Shown here in pieces: positions 42,627-52,745 of a stretch of 64,000 nucleotides of DNA. The stretch comes from Cyanodermella asteris (lineage: Eukaryota; Ascomycota; Lecanoromycetes; Ostropales; Stictidaceae), in NCBI GenBank assembly GCA_900618795.1, contig UYJD01000013.1:124001-188000 (forward strand), in the 5' to 3' direction. A program made the translations under genes and the position numbers. Each line of letters starts with the position of its first letter. Within the stretch, counting starts at the first letter, position 1. The notes under the pieces were generated by a model. The model was not told where the DNA came from. It did no database searches and worked only from the letters and a program-made list of their open reading frames with translations.

Positions 42627-44291
42627 TCAGCGTCGGCCTCGTCCGAATCGACCCTTGCCTTTGCCTTTGGAATTCTTGTTCTTGATCTTTAGAGTCCGAT
42701 AGTTGGCATGAGCCGTGGCGCTGACCTTCTTCTTCGGCTTCTCGGCCTTTTTCTTCGTTTCTTTGGCCTCCTTCGCCTTCGCCTTTGCGTTCTTGCGCTT
42801 CGGTGCATCGTGCTCCGACGCCAGCAACTCGTCTTCAGACTCCGAGAGATACGGCGCTTCACCGTCATCACTATTGCTGATAGCGGTAGCATCGGCAGTC
42901 GACTTTCCGATAATCTGCGTCTCCGGTACGATTTCGCCGGCTTCGTCACCGCTGTCTTTGTCGATGCCGGCTTTCCATTCTGGCTCCGGCTTGTACTTTG
43001 TGTGGTGGTTGGGCGCGATGTTGAACCTCTTGGTCTGCCGCTTTGGGCCCTTGCGCTTCCATTTCCGCCCCGTGGTGCGGTTGTCTTGCACTGCGTCGTC
43101 GGAGTCACTGTGTTCTCCGGCTCTCTCGCCATCTGGACCGAGAGGAAGATCTTCTCCTCCGGTGCGAGTGGTTGCTACGGCTGCATTTCTCGCCTTCTTT
43201 GCAGTCGGTATGCTGATTCCGTCCGCAAGATCCATCTCCCGCTGCGCATGCTCGATTTCCTCCTCCATCTCCCGAAGGATATCCAGCTCATCGTCCATTT
43301 CCTGTTCTTCCCTTCTCTTCAGATCTTTCGCAAGTTCACTAAAGCTGCGACCGAATCTGCGGCGTGGTTGACGGACTGAGACGGGACTCCATGTGATATT
43401 CATCAGTCCGCCCGCGCCGTCGTCGCCTGTTAGCCCATCCGTGGCTCCAGCGACTCCGTCAGTGGGCGGTGGCGTCGGATGCCGGTTTTTCCTACTCGGG
43501 TACCTCTTGAGACATTCCGGTGTTTCGTCGAGACCGAGATCCTGTGCCGGTTTCGTCCGCTGCAGACTCGGCGTATTAGCGAGCACATTGAGCCTGTTTT
43601 TCGATGGTGTAAGGACGTTCCGTCGGCTGGGTGTGCCGGCGAGGAGGTCGAGCTGACTGACGCGGGACCGCGAGGGTGTAGCAAACGTCGACAGGAGGGT
43701 TCCGTTCCCGTTTCGTCGGGAAGGTGTGTCTTTTTGTGCGGACTCCGGGGAGAGCAGGTCGAAGAGGCCCAGGACCCGGCCGTTCTTTTGTGGTGTTGGA
43801 CCGACGACACTGCGGGTTGAGGAGACGGGGCTGAAGAGCGTGTTGAGAGGTGGGTCGTAGGGGTCGATGGCGGAGGGGTAAACGGTGCCGTCGGCTTTGA
43901 GGGAGGAGCAGGGAGGGGATTGATGGAGTTGATCCATCGTGGATGTGTTCTTGTCCTCGAAAAGACCGACACCGCTGTCACTGAGAATATGGCGTTTGCG
44001 CTTCCGCGATGGCGACGGCGTGGATGTTATTATGTCTTTCGTTTTTGATTTGGATTCTGTACTGGGTCGTGTGAGTTTGTCGTAGAGCTTGTATTTCGCA
44101 GCTGCAAGACCTTGTCAGCGGTCGTTCCTGGGCATCTCATCTTCCCTAGCACACATACCCATATCTCGATTCGACTTGATGTCTTGCCTCCCCGGCTTGT
44201 GCCCATGCACGGCAACGAATTCATGTTCCCATTCCTTCAATTCGGCGCGTAGTTCAGATGCCTCGACACCTAGCGCTGTCGAGAGCGACAT
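42627..44291 (-). CDS. SLD2: DNA replication regulator Sld2
   Basis: Two exons: 44291-44159 and 44101-42627, with a 57-nt intron (donor GTATGT, branch CGCTGAC, acceptor TGCAG); the product is 535 residues. Exon 1 gives the conserved N-terminus, MSLSTALGVEASELRAELKEW then HGHKPGRQDIKSN, and the splice makes RDMAAKYKLYDKL, matching the family. The middle carries many TP/SP sites (PTPQKNG, DTPSRR, ATPSRSR, TPSRRNVLTPSK, NTPSLQR), the substrates by which CDK makes Sld2 bind Dpb11 at replication origins. The basic GRKWKRKGPKRQTKR motif and a Lys/Gly-rich end complete it. It acts in the nucleus at the G1/S transition, and two ACGCGT boxes lie about 180 bp upstream. Confidence 0.92.
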
Positions 44292-46827
44292 GACGTGTGT
44301 GTATCTGTGTCCTTATGAGTAAGACGGTGGGCGACGGTAGAATCACAATGTTGGAAAATGTCGCTTTGACATTCAAGGATGTATGCATCTGCAATTAAGG
44401 TTGGGAACATGAATGGTGGCATTGTGCGGGTGGGCGGCGCGTGGCGCGGAACGTGAAGCGGGACGCGTTGACGCGTTTGCAGATGATGTCAGTTTCACCC
44501 GACGGAGGTCTGATCTTTTTCGTTGAATCTGTGCTCTGGGCCTTGAATGAGTTAGCGAAGCTTGCAGCACGATGCTATGGCCGTGCTCGAGTGCGATGCT
44601 GCGTGTTTGTCTGAATCACTGCGAAAGGTAATCATTCTAATGACTCGGTGGTCGGTTCACACGCTACAGGAAGATCGAGAAAACCTTTATCCCCTTGCTC
44701 TGTTACGAAGATTAACTGCCTCGTGTATCATCAATATGCTCTTCATGTATCTTATGTTCATGCATTCGAAGTTCACGTATCTTATGTCGATATGGCATGG
44801 CATGAGTCCCGGTATATCCTTTCGGCTTAAGCACTTTCTCCTGAGTGGAAAGTGTACGAGCATCGGCAAACAATTCCCTGCCATCATCCTTGTCTTGATA
44901 TGAGAAGTCCTTGTCTCGTGCTCGAAGCTAGTCATTGCAACCCATCTTAGCCCAGATTTAGGTGCGTGACTTCAACTTTCACAGCTGCACGTCAAGTGAC
45001 GAAAAGTGACGGAGAAAAGGGATACTCAGTATTTCTCGATTTATCTGCCGGCCGGAGAAAAGCCTCACCGCTTCTACTTGGTGTGGTGGGGTTGCTGTGC
45101 TAATATGCAATATGGCAGCCTTGTCCTGCACTGTTCGCGATGAAGACAACTTGAGCTGCATCTACTCTCCGCCGGCTAGTTTGAAAGCTTCGACGTTTCG
45201 GTCCGACCCGCTCGACCCTTTGGCCCAAGGTCCTCTCATCAACAAACCTTCCGATATGGCCCCTGAAGATCCGACCGGCAATGTGCACCTACGTGGTCAC
45301 TAGCTCTCTACTCATAGAGGGTCCGTCATCAAAGGCCAGCACGACCTCGCCTTTTAAGCGATCGACTCGGTCGCTTAAGTTCCAGATCATGGTCTAGACT
45401 AGGCGAAGCTGCGACCTTGGCTCGAAAAGATCGTCAAAGGCTCGGACTTTGCCAATGACAAGGTCAGTGTGCATCGCCTCTGTTACCCGACATGAATGCT
45501 GAACGACTAGTAGAACACAGAGCTCCGGGACGGCAATTTCTAGTTTCAACTTCCGGGAAGGTTCACAAGCATTAGTGCTCCGCCTCGAAATCGCTCGCAC
45601 CATTTTTCCAACAGATCTCCAGGTAGAATTACAATCAACTGATGGGCTGCAAAATTTCCCAAAAAGCCTGATCCTGTAACGAGCGCTGCGTAGGACGAGC
45701 TGTCCTACGAGTATCGATAGCAGATCGCACTGCGCCGATTCAAGTACCGGTGATGGCAGCAGCACCAAACAGGGCATGACGATGTTCTGGTGGCATTGAT
45801 AACGATCTGCCGCGGGATACGGATATAAAATAGTGTTCGCTTCAGCTAATGCTGTCCGCGAAGCTGCTGCTTACGGACACTTAGGAAAGTGCCAAATTTC
45901 GAGCAGGCTGAAGGCGATTGCAGAAAAATGATCCTTGGGAGCTTCAACGATTTGTGGGATGCAGTTGGAGAGGATGACGAGCAAATCACTTCAGAATCAC
46001 AGCATGAGAGCGATGCACCGGCGCAGAGTCCCAGCATGGCGACAAAAAGTATTTCCATCAGTGTGAAAAGAAAATACAGACCGAGCATCGATGAGGCATT
46101 GCGCAAGCTGTGATCTGTTTGTACGTCGATGACCAGATAGCGCAAGACATGGCTGGGAGGGTATACATCATTTAATTTCAGGTTCAGGCTCAGGTTCTCG
46201 TTCATCCTTTCAGTAAATCTGACCTTGTGCTTAGAGAGAAAGGGACAACCAGTACGGTGGTGATAATGCCAGGCCGCAAACTATCTATTTGCTTGCCGCG
46301 TTAGTGAGCGATTACGTATTCAAAATGCCAGAGACTCAACAGACAAAGACTTTTGGGCAAAATATTGTTGACTTCTATGAAGTTCAAAAAGCGACTTGAT
46401 ATTGCACAATAGCGTCGCCTAATAGCCACGTTTGATCGTGACTTCTTTTTACCCCGTGTACCCATACATGCAACCGCCCGAAACTATACAGGCATATGAT
46501 ATGGTCATCAGTCATAAAGACTCAATGATCACCGAAAACGCCAAGCAAAGCACAAACGCATGTCCTCATGCCCATTGCTCATTCCAGATCATCAGTGCAC
46601 TCGGTGTAGTAAGACCATAAGCTGATACTCGCAAGGTCGGCATCGGAGCTTGGCAGACTTTCAGCATTTAGAAGCCAATACTGTCCACTGTGAAGAGTTA
46701 CTGCTTGACTGAACGGTATGGGTCCAAGAAGCCAATCGTGGACGCGTACAGCTGGTGGAATTTCAGCGTCTTCTGCCTCTGGTCCTTGCTGAGTGTCCGT
46801 CACCCGAGCTTGTTGTCCATCAGTCTC
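44292..46827. other. Intergenic, 2.5 kb, with possible coding remnants
   Basis: Contains the SLD2 promoter. Between about 45390 and 46113 the plus strand has several coding-looking pieces in different frames (for example FREGSQALVLRLEIARTIF near 45545-45605, and a piece ending at a stop at 46113 with KRKYRPSIDEALRKL). I could not join them with convincing splice sites or assign a family. A 127-codon minus-strand frame (45394-45777) overlaps part of them. Confidence 0.35.
44463..44476. promoter_or_regulatory. two MluI cell-cycle boxes upstream of SLD2
   Basis: ACGCGTTGACGCGT: two ACGCGT hexamers 8 bp apart, 172-185 bp before the SLD2 start codon. ACGCGT is the binding site of the MBF factor (Mbp1/Swi6), which drives G1/S genes in yeasts. 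Its pairing with a replication-initiation gene is what one would expect of a functional site. Confidence 0.6.
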
Positions 46828-48138
46828 CTACTTTGCGACAGCTGCGCTCAAAACTTGTGTCCTGAAGAAACCACCCTTAGTCCTTTCAATGACCTGCTGA
46901 TACACCGACTGAGGTGGGTGGTTCATGACGACGGTACCCTCCTTGTAATCGATCTTCGCGTCCACCCTAGTATCGCGAATCAGGTTCACAATCCACTTCT
47001 CACCCTCGTCTTGGTCAAGTCCTAATCGTTTCGAGAGATCCTTGATGTCGATGCGCTGGTGAATGCGACAGTAAGCCTCGGAAATCAGATGCCGTGCCGA
47101 CTCGACGAATGCGTCTGCAGAACCGTGGAGGAAGAAATCGTCATGTAACAAGTCTTCGGCCTCAGCAAGCTTCTTCTGAGCCTCCTCAAAGTCAAAGTCA
47201 AGGTTCAAAGCACGCACAAAGTCGGTGACCGGATCGCGGTATTCGTAGCCCTCTTGGCGGATGACCCTGGTGAGATCCTTCATCTGTTTCTGGTGAGCGC
47301 TGCTGTTGCGGGCTTTTGTCCTGCCCGTTATGACAGCAACGGTCAAGTATCTCAAGATCCAGGGGCAGCTCGTCTGGATTGTGTTGATGAAACCCGGGGT
47401 GAAGAACATGTCGACGAAGGTATCTCTGGCACCCTCGTGATGGAAGAAGATGAACAAACACCAGTGAATCAACCATGTGCGGTGCTGCAGCTGCGCGAGC
47501 GGGTTGCTGAAGAGCCTCGTGTCAATGCTTTCCTTGGTCTTGTTGACCTCCTCAACCGCCGTCTCCCACTCTCCAGAAAGGATGTCTGCCGCCAGCTTTC
47601 CCCACGTTGCGCTTGCTGCCTTCTCGTTGTCCGTGCTGAGAATCCTGAATCTTTCCAACAGAGGTGAAGCGTCCTGGTAGCGGCCGCAATCGTACTGAAA
47701 TTTTCCATAAGTGTACATGGCGTCGACCATCTCCTGTGTGACACCATGCTCGTCCTGGAGAAACTTTAAGTTGGCTACCTTGTCGGCACGCAGGTTGCCA
47801 ACCACCTCCACGTCGTCCAGCAGCTCCTGAATCTTGCTCGTCAGACCTTCCAACTCGACGGAACGCGCTGCGACGCGATCGCCCTGCGATGCCAACTCTG
47901 CGGGGATGGGCTGCCCGCCATGGATTTGCTGCCACAAGTCGATCACGAAATCTGTCATATTCGTGCCCTGAAAGAGCTTGTATTGTGCCTGCTTGATAGC
48001 TTGCTCGTCCGCATCCTCGCTATTGCCTGCAAATTGCAGCAGTGGGTAGATCAAGTGTCGGTCGAGGTTCTGGATGAGTTTTGGGAGGAGATCGTAGTTT
48101 GGGGCCTCGGTGGCGCCGTTCGTCTGAGATTCCGCCAT
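46828..48138 (-). CDS. INT6: translation initiation factor eIF3 subunit e (Int6)
   Basis: Intronless, 436 residues, the usual length. It begins [20 protein letters not shown], then [13 protein letters not shown], matching the N-terminal eIF3e domain. Helical repeats follow ([19 protein letters not shown]), with [21 protein letters not shown] and [15 protein letters not shown]. The C-terminal PCI part has [20 protein letters not shown] and ends [19 protein letters not shown]. eIF3e is a scaffold subunit of the cytoplasmic eIF3 complex that recruits mRNA to the 40S ribosome; it is present in most filamentous fungi though absent from baker's yeast. It shares a 396-bp divergent promoter with mL49. 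Confidence 0.95.
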   Translation of the reverse strand: MAESQTNGATEAPNYDLLPKLIQNLDRHLIYPLLQFAGNSEDADEQAIKQAQYKLFQGTNMTDFVIDLWQQIHGGQPIPAELASQGDRVAARSVELEGLTSKIQELLDDVEVVGNLRADKVANLKFLQDEHGVTQEMVDAMYTYGKFQYDCGRYQDASPLLERFRILSTDNEKAASATWGKLAADILSGEWETAVEEVNKTKESIDTRLFSNPLAQLQHRTWLIHWCLFIFFHHEGARDTFVDMFFTPGFINTIQTSCPWILRYLTVAVITGRTKARNSSAHQKQMKDLTRVIRQEGYEYRDPVTDFVRALNLDFDFEEAQKKLAEAEDLLHDDFFLHGSADAFVESARHLISEAYCRIHQRIDIKDLSKRLGLDQDEGEKWIVNLIRDTRVDAKIDYKEGTVVMNHPPQSVYQQVIERTKGGFFRTQVLSAAVAK

Positions 48139-48534
48139 GGTTGACTGCTATATCCGATATTACTATCGAGAAAATACCGCGAGATGGCAAAGATTTGGGG
48201 TGGCTAATCGCAAGGTCGAAGGCTCACGAGAAGTTCAACCTGGTGCCCGCACTGACTGTTTTGTCACTTTTGTGCGGGATGCGCTTGCCCGCCAAGGTCG
48301 AACTCTTGGCGCGGCGACTCTGAATTAAGAATTTCCGTCGCCGAGGCGTTCATTCCCATCTTCAACCGCCCATCCAGTCAACATTTGGGCGCCCTTCCTT
48401 CGTCAACTTGCCACGTGCGCCTCCAGCAAGCTATTCACAGCACAGCTTGTCCGCTTCACGAGTTCACGCTTGTCTGAGCTCCTCCACAGACTAGGACATA
48501 GCGCGTTACCGTTCTCTCTTTCCCAATCGCCGTC
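48139..48534. promoter_or_regulatory. divergent promoter of eIF3e and mL49
   Basis: 396 bp between two outward-facing ATGs. It holds a CACGTG box at 48412-48417, about 120 bp before the mL49 start. No TATA box is obvious, as is common for housekeeping pairs. Confidence 0.5.
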
Positions 48535-49029
48535 ATGACCCTTTTCTTCCTCCGCCCGTCTCCTCCTCCCTCGACCACCTACATCCGAACCTTCATACGA
48601 ACAATTGCAAACGTACGAACACCCGGATCGCGAGCATCAGGCGGCGGTCCCGCGCGTCACAGCAAGCCTGTAGGACGGACTATACCAAAGGGATCACCAC
48701 CCCCCAAGTCGACTGCGTCAATATCAACACCAGAGACGCCGACAGTCGCTCCTACAAGTCTCGACCAGCTCGAGCCACTCCCATACCATGTCGGCCGGAC
48801 ACCATCGCAACAGTTGCCGATATATCACTTGGCGAAGCGTGGTGGAAACTTGCACCAGACAGTTCTGAAGAAGATCAAGGGCGATGTGGATGCCTTGAAA
48901 CAGGAGCTGGAGGAACATCTGCGTTTGGAGAAGAAGCACATCACTATCAATAGGTTAAACGGGCAGATCATCATCAAAGGCTGGCTACGGAGTGAGATTG
49001 CCACTTTCTTGCGGGAAAAGCATTTCTAA
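48535..49029 (+). CDS. IMG2: mitochondrial large-subunit ribosomal protein mL49
   Basis: Intronless, 164 residues. The N-terminus (MTLFFLRPSPPPSTTYIRTFIRT) is basic, Ser/Thr-rich and lacks acidic residues, as expected for a mitochondrial presequence. A Pro/Ser/Thr-rich linker leads to the mL49 domain from about residue 80: PYHVGRTPSQQLPIYHLAKRGG, then LKKIKGDVDALKQELEEHL and INRLNGQIIIKGW, ending FLREKHF. The C-terminal domain matches Img2/mL49 of the mitochondrial 54S subunit. It is transcribed divergently from eIF3e, joining a cytoplasmic and a mitochondrial translation gene. Confidence 0.9.
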   Translation: MTLFFLRPSPPPSTTYIRTFIRTIANVRTPGSRASGGGPARHSKPVGRTIPKGSPPPKSTASISTPETPTVAPTSLDQLEPLPYHVGRTPSQQLPIYHLAKRGGNLHQTVLKKIKGDVDALKQELEEHLRLEKKHITINRLNGQIIIKGWLRSEIATFLREKHF

Positions 49030-49722
49030 GATGACTGGAGAATGCTTGACTCGTTGACCATAAGATGTCTGCTTTTACGTATGACGCAGGCCGGAAGCTC
49101 CTCGGCCTGATGCATTGTCCCTCGAGGATCTCACGCAAAGACCAGAGCTGAGTGCTCGGAAACAGTCAATCCACCGCCCGAGATTCTAGGACACTATTGA
49201 TCTAACCCTGGCCGCACTTTCGAGATCGCTGACGGCGTATTTGTCTGGCAGCTGGGAGCTATTGGTTTGATCGGCCTGTACCCGATTGGCGGAGTCTACG
49301 AGGGACACACTTTGTAAGATATGATCCTCATTTGTGTACATATACCACATAGCAATTTATTTTCGATGGCTGTCTCGACAACATTTGCAAGACCACGAAA
49401 ATCACAACTCCAACCTAGGGGTAAAGTGCATTGTGCATGGCAGGGCGGAGGTACACAGCGGCCTATTTCTTTGACCAACATGCTCTATATGGCTGGCTGT
49501 ACATCTACGACGCTGTATCTGAGAATCTCGATTTGAATAATATTGATCATGAATCTACGACGTTTAGCAGCACGAATATACGCAATGCTGTTAAACTGCG
49601 CAGTCTCATTATTTCACGAAGCAATCCTCAGCAGCTTACTTGCCAATATGTGCAGTTCATGTTCTACCGTAACGACATTTGCCAATCAGCTTCAAGCCGA
49701 ACCCAAAATCATCCACCATCCT
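49030..49722. other. Intergenic, convergent 3' ends
   Basis: 690 bp, increasingly AT-rich toward the right. I see no gene. It presumably holds the 3' UTRs of mL49 (+) and the secreted protein (-). Confidence 0.5.
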
Positions 49723-51387
49723 CTAGCTCGATATAACACATCCATCCGTCACCTTATTAATGTTACCCGCAAAATTCGGGCAACCTTTTCCCGCAGTCGG
49801 CCCGTTCCCGTAATCACAAACCGGCAGCGTGACCGCCCCGGCGTCCGTCAAATTCTTCGGAATAATGTTGGCCGCATAGCTCGCCGACGGGGCCCCGTTC
49901 TGCTTGTTGTTGTTCGTCCAGCTATTCACCGACGGGATGATGAAGTCGCCCAACTCGAGACCCCCAAAATCGTTCGGGCCCGCCAGCGCACCATTGGTGC
50001 CACCGGGCAGAGCATTGGTCTCGCAGGTTATTTGAGCGACTCCGACGGCTCCGTCGGGTTCGAAAGCGGGTGGGTTCACGAGCGCGGTGGCGTCGAGCAG
50101 GTAGTAGCAGTTTCCGTTGTAGCTGACGTGCGAATCCTTGCCGTAAGCTCCGAGCTGGCTCTTCTTCTGGTCGACTTGCTCGCACGGCTGCGTGTCGAAG
50201 GCGATGAAGGGAAAGTGTTTCTCATCGTCCTGCTGCAGGTTGTTCCACGTGAAGACGGCGAGTTGCTGGAAGAGCAGGCGGGTGAAGAGCTTGGACAGCG
50301 AGTCCAGGGACGCGGAGACCGAGGTGTCGGCTTTCATGAGCTTGCCGCCTTTCATGGCGTCGGCGAGGCTCACGCCGCCGTTGCTGGAGGATTGGCCGGT
50401 GGTGAAGAGGGAGGTCGCGGCGCTGTTGACCGTGTCTTTGATGTTGCCTGCGAGCGTGCCGAGCCATTTGGTCGGGTCGTCGGATCCGCCCTTGTCGGAG
50501 CTGACGTCGTCGGCTATGCCCTTGCCGAACTCGGTGAGCGTGGAGGCGACTTCGATGCCGGTCGCTAGGGCTTCGACGCCTTCGAAGATCGGCCCGGCGA
50601 GGCCGAACATGAGGCTGATGACGGTCTGCATGATCGCGCCGAACAGCTCGCCAGAGTCGGAGGGAGGTGGAGCGAAGACGTCCTGGAAGGACCCCATATC
50701 TTCTGTAGCATTGTCCTGGGCGTACTGGACAGCTGTGTAGACCACCGTGAGCGTGTTGTGCAGCGTCGACAACGACTTCCTGATCGCCCACATGCCGGGC
50801 GTCACGACGGCGCTGCATGCCACTGCCGTATCGCAGCCACCAGACCCTACGTCACAGTGAAGATCGCTCGCCGCAGTGTCGTTAGATATGATCGCCAGTC
50901 CAGTGTCTAGGCGCGGAATTTGAGATTGGACCTTTTGCGCGCCATTCTGGCAGCTCGGGGCCGAGCTGCTGCATTGATCCTTTTGCAGACCGAAACATTC
51001 GGCGCAGGTCAAGGCATCCTCGTTGTACAGCAAGAGAGCTTCGGCCATCACATCGTCGCCTCCTACGTAAGACCACTGTTGGTCCGCGGTAAGGCTCGTG
51101 ACGTCGCAAGTCGCGTTCTTGGGGTTCAAAGCCTGGAGGCTGGCACGAACGGCCGCATTCCGAGAGTTCGAGATGATGGAGGTCATATTTTGCATTGAGC
51201 TTGAGATTGACGATGCGCTGGTCTGATTACTTTGGGCAGTTGGTGTGGTGACATTGTTTTGCGGCAATGGACTTGTCTGATTTGCTTGTATAGGGAGAGT
51301 GCTGTTGGTCGTGTTGCGCGGGATGATCCAAGCGGCAGAGAACTGGGACTGGGCCAGAAGTGGCAAGAGAAGGAGAATGTTCTGCAT
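49723..51387 (-). CDS. secreted protein of unknown function, 554 residues
   Basis: The start is ATG 51387-51385, giving signal peptide MQNILLLLPLLAQSQFSAAW; the frame stays open upstream through a (GAAT)n repeat, which I regard as 5' UTR. An Asn/Thr/Gln-rich stretch with many N-glycosylation sites (residues 20-80) leads to a cysteine-containing domain (TCAECFGLQKDQCSSSAPSC, then LHCDVGSGGCDTAVAC). Next is a Gly/Ala-rich helical part with a hydrophobic segment, FGAIMQTVISLMFGLAGPIF. The C-terminal third holds FTWNNLQQDD, YNGNCYYLLD and a last Cys pair (LPVCDYGNG, KGCPNFAG). I recall similar fungal secreted proteins that carry only a domain-of-unknown-function label but cannot name it safely. 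No GPI signal. Confidence 0.8.
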   Translation of the reverse strand: MQNILLLLPLLAQSQFSAAWIIPRNTTNSTLPIQANQTSPLPQNNVTTPTAQSNQTSASSISSSMQNMTSIISNSRNAAVRASLQALNPKNATCDVTSLTADQQWSYVGGDDVMAEALLLYNEDALTCAECFGLQKDQCSSSAPSCQNGAQKVQSQIPRLDTGLAIISNDTAASDLHCDVGSGGCDTAVACSAVVTPGMWAIRKSLSTLHNTLTVVYTAVQYAQDNATEDMGSFQDVFAPPPSDSGELFGAIMQTVISLMFGLAGPIFEGVEALATGIEVASTLTEFGKGIADDVSSDKGGSDDPTKWLGTLAGNIKDTVNSAATSLFTTGQSSSNGGVSLADAMKGGKLMKADTSVSASLDSLSKLFTRLLFQQLAVFTWNNLQQDDEKHFPFIAFDTQPCEQVDQKKSQLGAYGKDSHVSYNGNCYYLLDATALVNPPAFEPDGAVGVAQITCETNALPGGTNGALAGPNDFGGLELGDFIIPSVNSWTNNNKQNGAPSASYAANIIPKNLTDAGAVTLPVCDYGNGPTAGKGCPNFAGNINKVTDGCVISS

Positions 51388-52745
51388 TGCGAAAGGAATT
51401 GATAAAGATTGCGACTGGCAATATGGAGTGAACAATATCACACAAGCAGCAATCCTGTTGCTGAAGAAACGAATGGATGATCGATTGATCGATCGATCGA
51501 ATGAATGAATGAATGAATGAATGAATGAATGTGGAAACGAATGGACAAGAATTGACGATCCAACAACGGCGCAAATTGACTGAGAGTAAGGGACAAATAG
51601 AGAGCAGTTGTAGGATCTTATATATGAAGCACACGACCTCCCTCCCTCAGGACAAGGTAGCTTCGCCGCACTATTCACTCACCTCCACACTTGACCCATT
51701 TCGAGCACCCGACACAGGACCTCTCCAGCTCACACAGGAGCCATCAATCCAAGAACGGAAACCAGGAGCTCCGACCAAGCCGAACAGAACTCGTAGGGTC
51801 GTAAACCAAACGCGCTGCTACCACATCTCGCACAAAGCGACCCCCCCAGTTTTCCCCCAGCTTTCAAGCGTCAAGCTTTAGATTCACATCAGATCTGAAA
51901 CACTGCACGAGAATGACTTTATCCGTGTGAGCAGCTTCGATTCGTTGAAAACGTGTGTCTGGGGCCCAAGAAGTTCTGAAGATGTAACGTGCCGCGAGGC
52001 TGGAATATGCGGGTGAGGTTTGTGTTTCGAGGCGCAGCACTTTTTAGCGTGGGTGACATTGGAGCCGCGAACTCGATGATCGGCTCCTGAATTGAGGTCC
52101 CCAGGTCTCGATCTGGTCGTCCTCCCATTTGAAACATATCGGATGTGTTCAAGAGTCGTTGTTGAACGAGTCCTTGCTCTGGCTAGATTTGCAGTTTCGA
52201 TCACGTATGTTGAATATTTGGGGCAGATTAATTATCTACAAGCAATTTCACGAGCAACCCAGCCATTAAATTCCAGCATGGTTTGGCACATCATGCCGGT
52301 ATCAAGGTCTATGCGCAATTTCAATCATATCAAGGATGAACACATTAGTGATAATGGAAGGAAAAGACTTGAACTTTTCCTCGGCAAGTCAGCTTATAGC
52401 TTGGCAGACATCAACCCCGCCGTGTCCAAGCATGTCGCTTTGACTTTGGCCGAGCGAACGTCATTGATAAGAGGTCGAGGGGTCGCGAAACAGACGAGAT
52501 CGTAAAGGAGCGCCCGTTCAGAACGTGGGGCTGGCCCCGGTGGAGAGGAAGTGACCAGCCCCAGCGTGGGCATCGTACGATCGGGATAGATTATATAGTT
52601 CGAGCTGTATACGATTTTTGAGCATCGTCTAAATTATACTCGCGTCACTGATTGAGTACCTGCACGGAGTGTGATCGGGTGCAATTGAGTTTGAGTACAT
52701 TTCAGCAGCACAGCAACCAATCCCGTTCCCCATCTCGTATCCAAT
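51388..52745. other. Intergenic, 1.4 kb, divergent promoters
   Basis: Begins with the (GATC/GATT)n-(GAAT)n microsatellite. No gene is supported in the remainder. A TATA-like TATATAG lies near 52590, before the deacetylase. Confidence 0.5.
51481..51531. repeat. tetranucleotide microsatellite
   Basis: A GATC/GATT-type run (51481-51498) passes directly into eight perfect GAAT units (51499-51531). It lies about 95-145 bp before the start codon of the 554-residue secreted protein, in its leader or promoter, and is likely length-variable. Confidence 0.9.

Noticed and set aside
49543-50568. 341-codon plus-strand frame
   Set aside because: Antisense to the 554-residue secreted protein, Val/Gly/Glu-rich, with no domain; the opposite strand has a signal peptide and coherent protein.
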